DNA from: Betaproteobacteria bacterium Ga0077540
GTDB lineage: Bacteria; Pseudomonadota; Gammaproteobacteria; Burkholderiales; Methylophilaceae
Assembly (NCBI GenBank): GCA_001464125.1
Contig: LNEP01000003.1
Span: forward strand, 62,001 to 126,000
Length of the DNA: 64,000 nucleotides
Reading direction: 5' to 3'
Positions 16,702 through 26,380 of the stretch are shown piece by piece. The translations under genes and the position numbers were made by a program. The stretch's first letter is position 1; each line of letters opens with the position of its first letter. The notes under the pieces are model-generated. The model saw nothing but the letters and a program-made list of their open reading frames with translations, was not told where the DNA came from and made no database searches.

Positions 16702-18174
16702 TTACTTTTTACCTAAAATTGAACCCAACACACCACGAATAATACTACGGCCCAGCTGTGAACCAATCGCTCTGGCAGCCGATTTTGCAGCACTCTCTAG
16801 TACGGAATCAGAACGGCTTGCCCGCTTTCCACCGAGCACGCCGCCCCAATCAAAGCCTTGCTCTTCTTGTTCAGGTGCTTCTTCTGCCGCCACTTCAACT
16901 GCACGTTTTTTAAGTATTTCGTAGGCCGATTCTCTATCCACCTGCTTCTCGTACACACCCGCCACCAGAGATTGACGCATCACGGCAGCACGTTCGGCAT
17001 CGTTAGCAGGGCCAATTCGGCTCTTGGGCGGACACACTAACGCACGTTCCACAGGCGATGGAATGCCTTTCTCATCCAAGAAAGAGACCAAGGCCTCGCC
17101 CACGCCTAATTCTGTGATTGCTGTTTTGACATCTACTTTGGGGTTAGATCGAAAGGTTTCAGCAGCTGAATTCACTGCTTTTTGATCACGTGGGGTAAAC
17201 GCTCTGAGCGCATGTTGCACACGGTTACCCAACTGTCCCAAGACAATATCGGGGATATCCAAGGGGTTTTGGCTGACGAAATATACCCCTACGCCTTTGG
17301 AACGAATCAATCGCACCACTTGCTCAATTTTTTGCATCAAGGCTTGAGGCGCATCACTGAAGAGCAAATGCGCTTCATCAAAAAAGAACACCAGTTTTGG
17401 CTTTTCCAAATCCCCCACTTCGGGTAACTTTTCAAATAGCTCTGATAACAACCACAATAGCAAAGTGGCATACACACGCGGAGAATTAAAGAGCTGATCC
17501 GAAGCCAAAATACTCACCACACCGCGGCCTTGCGCATCGGTTTGCATCAAATCATCCAAATTTAGCGCTGGCTCGCCAAACAACAGCTCAGCCCCTTCAG
17601 TCTCCAACTGCAGTAACGCGCGCTGAATTGCACCCACGCTGGCGGATGAAATATTGCCATATTCGGTTTGATATTGGGCTGAGTTCTCCGCACAATGCTG
17701 CGACATGGCACGCAAATCTTTTAAATCTAGTAGCAGCCAGCCTTGGTCATCCGCAATTTTAAAAATCGCATTGAGTACACCAGCCTGCACATCATTCAAA
17801 TTCAGCATCCGTGCCAACAGCAACGGCCCCATCTCGGCCACGGTGGTGCGGACAGGATGCCCTTTTACGCCATACACATCCCAAAACATGACTGGCGAGG
17901 CGGTTGGCACATGATCGGCCATGCCTAATTGCTGCACTCGCGCATCGACTTTGGAGTTGCCGCCACCTACCTGACTCATGCCCGACAAATCCCCTTTTAC
18001 GTCAGCCATAAACACTGGCACACCAATATCAGAGAACCCTTCCGCCAAACTTTGTAATGTCACGGTTTTACCAGTGCCGGTCGCCCCTGCAATCAAGCCA
18101 TGTCGATTGGCCATTTTTGGCAAAATATATAAAAAGTCTTGGGATTTGGCGATGCGTAAATTAGGGGTTGTCAT
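16702..18174 (-). CDS. HerA-like ATPase (DUF853 family)
   Basis: 490 residues. The Walker A motif GATGTGKT lies at 30-37, and a Walker B-like [10 protein letters not shown] at about 255-270. The arginine-containing segment [16 protein letters not shown] and a low-complexity tail ending [20 protein letters not shown] fit the DUF853 helicase-like group. Family members are predicted DNA-translocating ATPases related to HerA/FtsK, with unknown biological role. No NurA-like nuclease partner is adjacent. Confidence 0.88.
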   Translation of the reverse strand: MTTPNLRIAKSQDFLYILPKMANRHGLIAGATGTGKTVTLQSLAEGFSDIGVPVFMADVKGDLSGMSQVGGGNSKVDARVQQLGMADHVPTASPVMFWDVYGVKGHPVRTTVAEMGPLLLARMLNLNDVQAGVLNAIFKIADDQGWLLLDLKDLRAMSQHCAENSAQYQTEYGNISSASVGAIQRALLQLETEGAELLFGEPALNLDDLMQTDAQGRGVVSILASDQLFNSPRVYATLLLWLLSELFEKLPEVGDLEKPKLVFFFDEAHLLFSDAPQALMQKIEQVVRLIRSKGVGVYFVSQNPLDIPDIVLGQLGNRVQHALRAFTPRDQKAVNSAAETFRSNPKVDVKTAITELGVGEALVSFLDEKGIPSPVERALVCPPKSRIGPANDAERAAVMRQSLVAGVYEKQVDRESAYEILKKRAVEVAAEEAPEQEEQGFDWGGVLGGKRASRSDSVLESAAKSAARAIGSQLGRSIIRGVLGSILGKK

Positions 18175-18205
18175 ATTACTTGTTCACAAAAAAATGATTA
18201 ATCAA

Positions 18206-18760
18206 TTAAAAATCGCCACGTCGCGCTTTTTCCATCAACTGAATAAGTGCGTCTTCCAACTCTTGTGCTGATTTTTTGGCACGTTCGGTTGGGTTTTTAA
18301 CACTTTGTAAGTCAAAAGTGGGTCTATCCAGACCTAAATACAACTGTTGGTTTTTTTCATAAATAGCGATACGGCATGGCGCAAATACTAAAAACTCCGG
18401 ATGGTCCAGAATAATTTCAGTGCCCATACTTAAATTGCAGAAGCTACGCACCTCTTTGATGCCCTGAGGGTCAACACCACGTATTTTCATGTGCTCGCCG
18501 ATTGGAAAGTTGGCAGGATTCACAAAGTTCATGCCCTCAGAAATAGATTTCAAACTATCCACCAAATCTTGGTAGCTGACACCATCTTTGACTGGCACTT
18601 CGTAAATAGCTGTCGTTAAATCAATATCGGGCATGCCCATCCCTACTACTTTTTTGGTGGTAGCTGTACGCGCTTTCATATCAGCACTAGGCGACGATGC
18701 GCATGCGCTCAGATATGAGACAGAAAGAGCAAAGCATAGGGTTAGGATGAAGCGATTCAT
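18206..18760 (-). CDS. DUF302-domain lipoprotein
   Basis: 184 residues with a lipoprotein signal peptide (lipobox LSAC, Cys at residue 20). A DUF302 domain occupies about 55-150 (YEVPVKDGVSYQDLVDSLKS, then FCNLSMGTEIILDHPEFLVFAPCRIAIYE). The function of DUF302 proteins is unknown. The ATG overlaps the cysB stop by four bases, so it is probably translated from the cysB transcript and may be a sulfur- or redox-related envelope protein (inference). Confidence 0.82.
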   Translation of the reverse strand: MNRFILTLCFALSVSYLSACASSPSADMKARTATTKKVVGMGMPDIDLTTAIYEVPVKDGVSYQDLVDSLKSISEGMNFVNPANFPIGEHMKIRGVDPQGIKEVRSFCNLSMGTEIILDHPEFLVFAPCRIAIYEKNQQLYLGLDRPTFDLQSVKNPTERAKKSAQELEDALIQLMEKARRGDF

Positions 18761-19683
18761 GGTGATCCTTTTAATGCATCCTCAATCACTTGTTGACTGA
18801 CATGGGGTGACAGCAATTGCATGAAGCTTAGCATATAGCCTCGCAAAAATGCATCCTTCCTAAAGCCTAAATACGTAGTGCTGTTAGGAAACAAATGACT
18901 ACAATCTACACTTTTTAGCGGAAAATCTCGCTTTTCATCGTAGGCCATATTGGCGATCAATCCTACCCCCAAGCCCAGATTCACGTAGGTTTTAATGACG
19001 TCAGCATCAATCGCTGTCAGCACAATATTCGGTTCCACACCTGCATCATGAAACACTTTAGAGACCAAGGTACTTCCGGTAAACGCAAAATCATAGGTAA
19101 TCAGCGGGTAAGCACTAATACTTTCCAGAGTTATCTTGTTCTCTTTGGTAAGTGGATGCTGCTCTGGCATCACCAAGCAACGGTTCCACTCGTAGCATGG
19201 TAAGCAAAGCAAGCGTTCATCCAAACTAATCGACTCCGTAGCAATCCCAATATCCGCCTCCCCGCTCGCCACCTGTGCAGAAACCTGACTAGGGTTGCCC
19301 TGATGAATCGTCAACTTAACGTTTGGGAACATTTGAATAAACTGCTGGACAGCCATAGGTAACTTATAACGTGCCTGAGTATGCGTGGTGGCGATGGTCA
19401 AGGTACCGGTTTCTACGCGTGTAAATTCATCGCCGACGCGTTTAATATTTTGCATATCAAACATCACTTGCGCAGCTAATTTCAATATCTGCTTACCTGG
19501 ATCAGTAATTCCCACCAAGCGTTTACCATTGCGCAAAAATATTTGCAGGCCAAGTTCTTCTTCAAGCAATTGAATTTGCTTACTCACCCCTGGTTGAGAG
19601 GTATGCAATGCAACAGCAGCGGCAGAAATATTGAGACCTTGCTGCGCCACTTCATGGACATATCTAAGCTGGTGTAATTTCAT
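18757..19683 (-). CDS. cysB: LysR-type regulator CysB
   Basis: 308 residues. An N-terminal winged helix-turn-helix (about 1-60: ISAAAVALHTSQPGVSKQIQLLEEELGLQIFLRNGKR) is followed by a LysR effector domain with TTHTQARYKLP and GEADIGIATE, both typical of CysB/Cbl. CysB activates sulfate assimilation genes in response to O-acetylserine. It is divergent from the sulfur operon at 19811-25947, the expected place for its target. Confidence 0.93.
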   Translation of the reverse strand: MKLHQLRYVHEVAQQGLNISAAAVALHTSQPGVSKQIQLLEEELGLQIFLRNGKRLVGITDPGKQILKLAAQVMFDMQNIKRVGDEFTRVETGTLTIATTHTQARYKLPMAVQQFIQMFPNVKLTIHQGNPSQVSAQVASGEADIGIATESISLDERLLCLPCYEWNRCLVMPEQHPLTKENKITLESISAYPLITYDFAFTGSTLVSKVFHDAGVEPNIVLTAIDADVIKTYVNLGLGVGLIANMAYDEKRDFPLKSVDCSHLFPNSTTYLGFRKDAFLRGYMLSFMQLLSPHVSQQVIEDALKGSP

Positions 19684-19766
19684 GCCTTCATCAATCAGTC
19701 AAAGCTACGTTATAATTAAATCACATATCAACATAATAAAATGTTATTAATCAATCATATCTCGAA

Positions 19767-19798
19767 ATGTTAGAATGCGCAGTTAAATTTTCTAACAT
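19767..19798. promoter_or_regulatory. 9-bp inverted repeat in the cysB/tauE intergenic region
   Basis: ATGTTAGAA (19767-19775) and TTCTAACAT (19790-19798) are perfect complements with a 14-base spacer, ending 12 bp before the GTG start at 19811. The 127-bp region between the divergent genes is AT-rich, as CysB sites are. It could be a CysB operator or a leader-RNA hairpin near the ribosome binding site. Confidence 0.4.
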
Positions 19799-19810
19799 GT
19801 TGGTTATCGC

Positions 19811-20581
19811 GTGAACTATTATTTCATTCTAGCAGGGTTTGTGGTGGGTTTTTTGGTCGGACTCACTGGTGTTGGAGGCGGTTCCTTGATGACACCTATC
19901 CTGCTCATCTTCTTCAATGTTAAAGCCGCTGTAGCCGTTGGTACAGATCTACTGTACGCCTCAGTGACCAAGTCTGTCGGCATATTTGCTCACGGCAAAC
20001 TAGGCAATATTGATTGGGGCATCGTCAAATTGCTAGGTTTTGGTAGCATCCCTGCATCCATCGCCACTATTTTCTTTTTAAAAACCATAGATATAGATTC
20101 AAGTGATGCCATAGCTACAATTAAATTTTGGCTAGGTGTTGCGTTGATTGTCACTTCTGTTGCCGTATTATTTAGAAACAAACTCCAGCAATTATCTGGA
20201 AAAAGTCACTGGGTAGCACCGCAATATGTGCCGTTAGCAACGGTCCTGCTTGGTGTGGTGCTTGGCGCCTTGGTAACACTGACTTCTGTAGGTGCAGGCG
20301 CATTGGGTGTCACTGCACTCGTTATGCTCTACCCTAAAGAAAAAATCACCACCATTGTGGGTAGTGATATTGCCCATGCAGTGCCGCTCACACTGATTGC
20401 AGGCCTAGGTCACGCTTCACTCGGCACCATTGATTATCCGCTACTAGGCACTTTGCTCATAGGCTCGATTCCAGGAATCTATTTAGGTAGCCATATGAGC
20501 TCAAAAGTAGCTGAGCATTGGGTGCGGATTGCACTGGCCGCAATACTGATTTTTGTAGGCTTAAAACTGGTTTTACATTAA
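19811..20581 (+). CDS. TauE/SafE-family membrane permease, probable sulfate/sulfite transporter
   Basis: 256 residues with a GTG start and weak ribosome binding site. About eight membrane helices; paired family motifs appear in each half (GFLVGLTGVGGGSLMTPIL near the start and LVTLTSVGAGALGVTALVML at about 155-175). TauE/SafE proteins move sulfur-containing anions. As first gene of the sulfate assimilation operon it may import sulfate or export sulfite; direction is not visible in the sequence. No other sulfate transporter is in the window. Confidence 0.85.
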   Translation: MNYYFILAGFVVGFLVGLTGVGGGSLMTPILLIFFNVKAAVAVGTDLLYASVTKSVGIFAHGKLGNIDWGIVKLLGFGSIPASIATIFFLKTIDIDSSDAIATIKFWLGVALIVTSVAVLFRNKLQQLSGKSHWVAPQYVPLATVLLGVVLGALVTLTSVGAGALGVTALVMLYPKEKITTIVGSDIAHAVPLTLIAGLGHASLGTIDYPLLGTLLIGSIPGIYLGSHMSSKVAEHWVRIALAAILIFVGLKLVLH

Positions 20582-20614
20582 AATACTGCCTCTGTTAGGA
20601 AACACCACAAATAT

Positions 20615-22279
20615 ATGTATAAATACGATGCAATTGACCAACAAATCGTTAATGAACGCGTAAAACAATACCGCGATCAGACCCGCCGCTACTTAGCCGG
20701 CGAACTCTCCGACGAAGAATTCCGCCCTCTTCGCTTACAAAATGGCCTATATATTCAGCGCCATGCACCCATGTTGCGTATTGCTGTGCCTTACGGCATG
20801 TTATCAAGCAAGCAATTGCGCAAATTAGGCGACATTGCAAAACGTTACGACAGGGGCTACGGTCACTTTAGCACACGCCAAAATTTACAACTCAACTGGC
20901 CCAAACTAGAGGACGTGCCGGAGATTTTGGCAGAGTTGGCTACCGTGCAAATGCACGCCATTCAAACTTCAGGCAATTGCATCCGCAATATCACCACGGA
21001 CCAATTTGCCAGCATTGCGCCAGACGAAGTGATTGACCCGCGGGCAATGGCCGAAGTCATGCGCCAATGGAGCACATTCCACCCTGAGTTTGCCTTGTTA
21101 CCTCGTAAATTCAAAATTGCGGTATCCGGCACCAAAGAAGACCGAGCGATTGTGCAAGCGCATGATATTGGCTTGGAATTCTACAAAGACAGCAATAACC
21201 AAGTAGCGATTAAAGTATGGGTTGGCGGTGGTTTAGGCCGTACACCAATTTTAGGCACAGTGATCCGCGAGCATTTAGAGTGGCAACATGCCCTCACCTA
21301 CTGCGAAGCGATTATCCGTGTCTACAACATGCATGGTCGTCGCGATAATGCTTATAAAGCACGCATTAAAATATTAGTGAAAGCCTTAGGCATTGATGAG
21401 TTTGGCCGTCAGGTAGAAGAAGAGTGGGCGCACATTAAAGATGGTCCAAATACCATTACCGAAGCTGAGCTTCACCGTGTGGCACAACATTTTGAACCCA
21501 TGCCCTATGAAAGCTTACCTGCGCATGATGCTGGATTTGATACTGCACTGGCCAGTAACCCCGCGTTTGCAGCATGGGTTAAACGATGCACACACCCACA
21601 CAAACAAGCAGGCTACCGCGCTGTCACCCTCTCATTAAAACCGCATGGTAAAGCGCCTGGCGATATTACTTCCGAGCAAATGCACTTGGTAGCTGATTTA
21701 GCAGACACCTACAGCTTTGGTGAGTTACGTGCCTCGCATGAACAAAACTTGATTTTAGCGGATGTAAAGCTGAGTGACTTGTTTGCCCTTTGGGAAAAAG
21801 CGAGAGCAGCTGGTTTGGCTACGCCAAACATTGGCTTGCTGACCGACATTATTTGCTGTCCAGGTGGCGATTTTTGCTCACTAGCCAACGCCAAGAGTAT
21901 CCCGATTGCTGAAGCGATCCAGATGCAATTTGACAACTTGGATTACTTGCACGAGATTGGTGATATTGAGCTTAATATCTCTGGTTGTATGAATGCCTGC
22001 GGTCACCACCATGTTGGCCATATCGGCATTTTGGGCGTAGATAAAGACGGCTCCGAATGGTACCAAGTCACCATTGGTGGCAAACAAGGTAACGATGCCA
22101 GCATCGGCACTGTGATTGGACGCGCATTCTCTGCTGAAGAGATGCCGGGGGTAGTTCAGCGGTTGATTGAAGTCTATTTAAAAGAACGTACTGACGAAGA
22201 GCGTTTTATCGATACTGCACGCCGCTTAGGTATTGCTCCTTTTAAAGCGCATGTTTACGCTGAAAAGGAGGCCGTGTGA
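20615..22279 (+). CDS. cysI: Nitrite/sulfite reductase hemoprotein, assimilatory sulfite reductase
   Basis: 554 residues. The siroheme-[4Fe-4S] ligands Cys415, Cys421, Cys458 and Cys462 fit C-X5-C...C-X3-C. Ferredoxin-like nitrite/sulfite reductase half-domains and two 4Fe-4S/siroheme domains are in the usual order. It reduces sulfite to sulfide. No flavoprotein CysJ is nearby, and fdxA lies at the end of the cluster, suggesting a ferredoxin or other donor (inference). It overlaps the DUF934 gene by four bases (GTGA). Confidence 0.92.
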   Translation: MYKYDAIDQQIVNERVKQYRDQTRRYLAGELSDEEFRPLRLQNGLYIQRHAPMLRIAVPYGMLSSKQLRKLGDIAKRYDRGYGHFSTRQNLQLNWPKLEDVPEILAELATVQMHAIQTSGNCIRNITTDQFASIAPDEVIDPRAMAEVMRQWSTFHPEFALLPRKFKIAVSGTKEDRAIVQAHDIGLEFYKDSNNQVAIKVWVGGGLGRTPILGTVIREHLEWQHALTYCEAIIRVYNMHGRRDNAYKARIKILVKALGIDEFGRQVEEEWAHIKDGPNTITEAELHRVAQHFEPMPYESLPAHDAGFDTALASNPAFAAWVKRCTHPHKQAGYRAVTLSLKPHGKAPGDITSEQMHLVADLADTYSFGELRASHEQNLILADVKLSDLFALWEKARAAGLATPNIGLLTDIICCPGGDFCSLANAKSIPIAEAIQMQFDNLDYLHEIGDIELNISGCMNACGHHHVGHIGILGVDKDGSEWYQVTIGGKQGNDASIGTVIGRAFSAEEMPGVVQRLIEVYLKERTDEERFIDTARRLGIAPFKAHVYAEKEAV

Positions 22280-22887
22280 GCAACCTAATAAAAGATAACG
22301 CGATTGTGGTTGATGAGTGGACACGCGTGACTCCACCAGTTTTGGGTGAGGAAGTCGTTAAAAAACAAGCTGGTAAAGTTGTGCTATTTAAATTAACAGG
22401 TGAGCCAACTTACTCTCAGGAACAAATTGCCGCTACGCAGATACCGGCTACTGGAAAAATATTATTACCATTGTCCGTATGGCAGGCAAATGTTGAGCGA
22501 TTGGCTGGTCGCATGGCCGCAGGCGAAGTTGGCATTTTGATTGCCACGCATGAGCCGCTAGAGATGCTTGCAGCAACCTTTGCTGATATCAATGAGTTAC
22601 CTCTTATCGCAGTATTTGTGGAACGTTTTCCAGATGGTCGTATTTTCACCATTGGCAATCTATTACGCACACGCTATGGTTTTAAAAACGAGTTACGCGC
22701 AGTAGGTGATGTATTACGTGACCAACTTTTCTTCCTAAAACGCTCCGGTTTTAATAGCTACTTAATCCGTGCTGACCGCTCTGCCGAAGATGCACTGGCA
22801 AGCTTGCAAGACTTTACACAGCCTTATCAAGGTGCAGTAGATGATAAGTTGCCTGTGTGGCGTAGATTAAATCGGAGCCACGCATGA
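22276..22887 (+). CDS. DUF934 protein of sulfate assimilation operon
   Basis: 203 residues with a GTG start overlapping the cysI stop. A DUF934 domain covers about 75-190 (WQANVERLAGRMAAGEVGILIA, FPDGRIFTIGNLLRTRYGFKNELRAVGDVLRDQLFFLKRSGF). Members are consistently found next to siroheme reductase genes in proteobacteria and are annotated as putative oxidoreductases, but no activity is established. Strong coupling to cysI suggests an accessory role in sulfite reduction. Confidence 0.88.
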   Translation: MSNLIKDNAIVVDEWTRVTPPVLGEEVVKKQAGKVVLFKLTGEPTYSQEQIAATQIPATGKILLPLSVWQANVERLAGRMAAGEVGILIATHEPLEMLAATFADINELPLIAVFVERFPDGRIFTIGNLLRTRYGFKNELRAVGDVLRDQLFFLKRSGFNSYLIRADRSAEDALASLQDFTQPYQGAVDDKLPVWRRLNRSHA

Positions 22888-22909
22888 GAGTGCGTAGAGT
22901 AAATCGCGC

Positions 22910-23668
22910 ATGAATGGACAAGTCAGCATGCTCAAACCAGCGTCGAGCAATCCGGCCACCACACCAAAGTTGACAGATGAGCTTGTGCAAAATGTGGCCA
23001 CTAAACGTGCGCAAGTGTCAGCTCTACTAAAAGCTGCCAGCGCTGAGTTTAATGCTATTACTTTTGCCAATAGTTATGGTGCAGAAGACATGGTGTTAAC
23101 GGACATTATCGTCAAAGAAAATCTCCCTATTGAGATTTTTTCGTTAGATACTGGGCGCTTACCTGCTGAAACTTACACCCTGATGGGTGAGGTAGAAAGC
23201 ACCTACCAGACTAAACCGGTGGTCTTCTTTCCTAAGCATGAAGCTGTCGAGCAATACGTGCGCACCCATGGCATTAACGCCTTTTATGAAAGCATAGAAC
23301 TGCGCAAAGCCTGTTGCCATATCCGCAAAGTAGAACCATTACAACGTGCACTCGCAGGGAAGCAAGCTTGGGTGACCGGCATGCGTGCAGAGCAAGCCGC
23401 GACCAGAGCTAGCTTGCCGACAAGAGAATTTGATACAGGAAACAAATTAGAAAAATTTAACCCGCTTAGCGATTGGACTGAACAAGAAGTGTGGGCGTAT
23501 ATCCGCATGTATAACGTACCTTACAACGCATTGCACGATCAATTCTACCCAAGTATTGGCTGCGCACCATGCACCCGTGCGGTAGCGATGGGTGAAGACA
23601 TTCGTGCGGGACGCTGGTGGTGGGAAGACCCTACCTCCAAAGAGTGCGGTTTGCACGTCAAGAAGTAA
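22910..23668 (+). CDS. cysH: Adenylylsulfate (APS) reductase, thioredoxin-dependent
   Basis: 252 residues. Cys135-Cys136 and Cys218-x2-Cys221 form the CC...CxxC [4Fe-4S] signature that separates APS reductases from E. coli-type PAPS reductases. The catalytic ECGLH lies at about 245-249. The enzyme therefore reduces APS directly, which fits the absence of cysC in this cluster. The start ATG has no strong Shine-Dalgarno site; a second ATG occurs six codons later. Confidence 0.94.
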   Translation: MNGQVSMLKPASSNPATTPKLTDELVQNVATKRAQVSALLKAASAEFNAITFANSYGAEDMVLTDIIVKENLPIEIFSLDTGRLPAETYTLMGEVESTYQTKPVVFFPKHEAVEQYVRTHGINAFYESIELRKACCHIRKVEPLQRALAGKQAWVTGMRAEQAATRASLPTREFDTGNKLEKFNPLSDWTEQEVWAYIRMYNVPYNALHDQFYPSIGCAPCTRAVAMGEDIRAGRWWWEDPTSKECGLHVKK

Positions 23669-23688
23669 TTTTAAATCCTAAAACAACT

Positions 23689-24621
23689 ATGACTACATCT
23701 AAAAAAACGTTAAGCCATCTTGATTGGCTTGAAGCCGAAGCCATTCATATTTTGCGCGAGGTTGCTGGACAATGCAGTAACCCAGTTCTGCTATTTTCTG
23801 GCGGTAAAGATTCACTTTGTATCTTACGCTTAGCTGAAAAAGCATTCCGCCCTGGTCGCTTCCCATTCCCGTTGATGCACATTGATACCGGCCATAACTA
23901 TCAAGAAGTGATTAACTTCCGTGACCAACGGGCCGCAGAACTTGGTGAGCGCTTAATTGTGCGCTCGGTTGAAGACTCTATGAAGCGTGGCACAGTCGTG
24001 CTCAAAACACCGGACGAGCCACGTAATAAACACCAATCAGTGACGCTATTAGAAGCCATTGAAGAGTTTGGCTTTGATTGTTGTATTGGTGGTGCGCGCC
24101 GCGATGAAGAAAAAGCACGTGCAAAAGAACGTATCATGAGTTTCCGCGATGAGTTTGGTCAGTGGGATCCAAAGAACCAGCGTCCTGAGTTATGGAACCT
24201 GTATAACGCCCGCAGCCACAAGGGTGAAAACATTCGTGCCTTCCCTATTTCCAACTGGACAGAAATGGATGTCTGGCAATATATCGAACGTGAAAATTTA
24301 GGCCTTCCTAGCATTTACTTTTCGCATCAACGCGACATTATTATGCGTGGTGGTGCCATGATGCCAGCCAATGTAGTCTTAACCAGTGGCGAAGTGATTA
24401 ACGTACCCAAAGCCGGTGAAGAAGTCATTAATATGCAAGTACGCTTTAGGACTGTTGGCGATATCACCTGCACAGCACCGGTAATTTCAGATGCAGATAA
24501 CGTTAGTAAAATCGTACTGGAAACGGCTACTACAACGATTACCGAGCGCGGCGCGACCCGTTTAGATGACCAAACGTCCGATGCTTCTATGGAACAGCGC
24601 AAAAAAGAAGGCTACTTCTAA
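23689..24621 (+). CDS. cysD: Sulfate adenylyltransferase subunit 2
   Basis: 310 residues from ATG 23689; the open frame extends upstream to 23617 but that part overlaps cysH. The PP-loop motif SGGKDS is at residues 37-42. It catalyses ATP-dependent adenylylation of sulfate with the GTPase CysN. A perfect 12-bp hairpin directly follows its stop codon. Confidence 0.96.
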   Translation: MTTSKKTLSHLDWLEAEAIHILREVAGQCSNPVLLFSGGKDSLCILRLAEKAFRPGRFPFPLMHIDTGHNYQEVINFRDQRAAELGERLIVRSVEDSMKRGTVVLKTPDEPRNKHQSVTLLEAIEEFGFDCCIGGARRDEEKARAKERIMSFRDEFGQWDPKNQRPELWNLYNARSHKGENIRAFPISNWTEMDVWQYIERENLGLPSIYFSHQRDIIMRGGAMMPANVVLTSGEVINVPKAGEEVINMQVRFRTVGDITCTAPVISDADNVSKIVLETATTTITERGATRLDDQTSDASMEQRKKEGYF

Positions 24622-24652
24622 AAACGTAAATTTACCAAAAAAATTTACGTTT
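24622..24652 (+). repeat. Perfect 12-bp hairpin between cysD and cysN
   Basis: AAACGTAAATTT, loop accaaaa, AAATTTACGTTT. It begins at the first base after the cysD stop and ends 20 bp before the cysN ATG. The stem is AT-rich and has no T tract, so it looks like an mRNA stability or translation-setting element rather than a terminator. Confidence 0.6.
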
Positions 24653-24672
24653 GATATTTGAGAATATTTGAT

Positions 24673-25947
24673 ATGACAACACAACATAACGACTCTTTGT
24701 TACGCTTCATGACTTGCGGCTCTGTCGATGACGGTAAAAGCACGCTCATTGGTCGATTGCTGTTCGACACCAAAACCATTTTGGCTGATACTCTGACACA
24801 GATATCCAACACCTCTAAAAAGCGTGGGATGGAAGCTGTGGATTTATCTTTGCTGACAGATGGTTTGCAAGCAGAGCGCGAGCAAGGCATCACCATTGAC
24901 GTGGCTTACCGCTATTTCAGTACCGGCACCCGTAAATACATCATTGCCGATGCGCCTGGCCACGAGCAGTACACTCGCAACATGGTCACTGCCGCATCAA
25001 CAGCTAATCTTGCGATCATCCTAATTGATGCGCGTAAAGGTGTGTTGACGCAAACGCGTCGTCATAGCTATTTAGCTCATTTGGTCGGCATCCCACACAT
25101 TGTTGTTGCTGTAAACAAAATGGATTTGGTCAATTACGACCAAGCGGTGTACGACAAAATTTGTGCCGATTACAAAGCGTTTGCCGAAGAAATTGGTTTG
25201 GCACAAGCACGCGACATTCGCTTTATCCCGATGTCTGCACTCAATGGCGATATGCTGGTAGACCGCTTGGACAATATGCCTTGGTACCAAGGTGAAACCT
25301 TGCTGGAAATGTTGGAGCAAGCGCCTGCCGCACATACCGAGCAATCCGAGCAGTTCCGCTTCCCAGTGCAGTTTGTATGTCGCCCGCACGCTTCCGATGA
25401 CCCTGAATTGCACGACTTCCGTGGCTTTATGGGTCGAGTAGAATCCGGCGAGATTGCTGTTGGCGATGCGGTGACCGTGCTGCCGAACGGTTATCAGTCT
25501 AAAGTCAAAGCGATTCAATTAGGCGATGTAAAGTTGGCAAGCGCACAAACCGAGCAAAGTATTACGCTTTTGCTGGAAGATGAAATCGACACCTCACGTG
25601 GCGATATGATTGTCAAAACTAGTGAAGCGCCAGAAGCAGTCAAGCAGATAGAAGCCTTTGTTTGCTGGCTATCGGAAACACCTCTCTCCCCTGCGCGCAC
25701 GTATATTGTCCGCCACACCACGCGTGAATCCAAAGCCAAAATTGGCGCGATTCAATACAAAGTAGATGTGAACACATTGGAGCAGCAACCAACCACCGAC
25801 TTGAAAATGAACGACATTGCGCGCTTAAGCTTTAAACTGGCACAACCACTCATGGTAGATAGTTATAAAACAAATCGCGCAACCGGTGCGTTTATTATTA
25901 TCGATGAATCCACCAACAACACGGTTGGCGCTGGCATGATTGCATAA
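24673..25947 (+). CDS. cysN: Sulfate adenylyltransferase subunit 1 (GTPase)
   Basis: 424 residues from ATG 24673; a TTG five codons upstream is less likely. The GTPase P-loop GSVDDGKST lies at 16-24, DAPGH at about 93-97, and NKMD at about 148-151. There is no C-terminal APS kinase (CysC) fusion, consistent with the APS-type reductase in the same operon. With CysD it forms ATP sulfurylase. Confidence 0.96.
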   Translation: MTTQHNDSLLRFMTCGSVDDGKSTLIGRLLFDTKTILADTLTQISNTSKKRGMEAVDLSLLTDGLQAEREQGITIDVAYRYFSTGTRKYIIADAPGHEQYTRNMVTAASTANLAIILIDARKGVLTQTRRHSYLAHLVGIPHIVVAVNKMDLVNYDQAVYDKICADYKAFAEEIGLAQARDIRFIPMSALNGDMLVDRLDNMPWYQGETLLEMLEQAPAAHTEQSEQFRFPVQFVCRPHASDDPELHDFRGFMGRVESGEIAVGDAVTVLPNGYQSKVKAIQLGDVKLASAQTEQSITLLLEDEIDTSRGDMIVKTSEAPEAVKQIEAFVCWLSETPLSPARTYIVRHTTRESKAKIGAIQYKVDVNTLEQQPTTDLKMNDIARLSFKLAQPLMVDSYKTNRATGAFIIIDESTNNTVGAGMIA

Positions 25948-26017
25948 CAGGCTATCGTCTAGCCATTAAATCTAATAAAATAACTTATTCGCTTATAAAA
26001 GCTGTAAAGGAAATAAC

Positions 26018-26341
26018 ATGACTTATGTAGTCACCGAAAATTGTATCCAGTGCAAATATACCGATTGTGTAGACGTATGCCCTGTTGATTGCTTTGTTGA
26101 AGGCCCAAACTTTCTAGCCATTAACCCAGATGAATGTATTGATTGCACTTTGTGCGTAGCAGAATGTCCGGCTGAAGCAATTTTTGCCGAAGATGATGTG
26201 CCGGCAGACCAGCAAGAATTCATTGAGATTAATGCTAGACTTGCCAAGGTGTGGCCAGTGATTAGCGCAAGAAAAGCGCCACTGGAAGATGCAGACGCAA
26301 TGAATGGTGTACCGGGTAAAGTGGAATTATTAATTGAATAG
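26018..26341 (+). CDS. fdxA: 7Fe ferredoxin FdxA
   Basis: 107 residues. Two cysteine clusters, [18 protein letters not shown] and [12 protein letters not shown], bind [3Fe-4S] and [4Fe-4S] centres as in Azotobacter-type ferredoxin I. A good AAAGGAAAT site precedes the ATG. It lies 70 bp after cysN and may be cotranscribed; it could serve the sulfite reductase, though FdxA proteins occur in many contexts. Confidence 0.95.
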   Translation: MTYVVTENCIQCKYTDCVDVCPVDCFVEGPNFLAINPDECIDCTLCVAECPAEAIFAEDDVPADQQEFIEINARLAKVWPVISARKAPLEDADAMNGVPGKVELLIE

Positions 26342-26380
26342 TTAGCTTTTTTAATTGTTGTATAAAGATTTGGAAATAGC

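Noticed and set aside
25950-25964. GGCTA-TCGTC-TAGCC hairpin between cysN and fdxA as a terminator
   Set aside because: Only 5-bp arms and no T tract; not enough for a terminator call.
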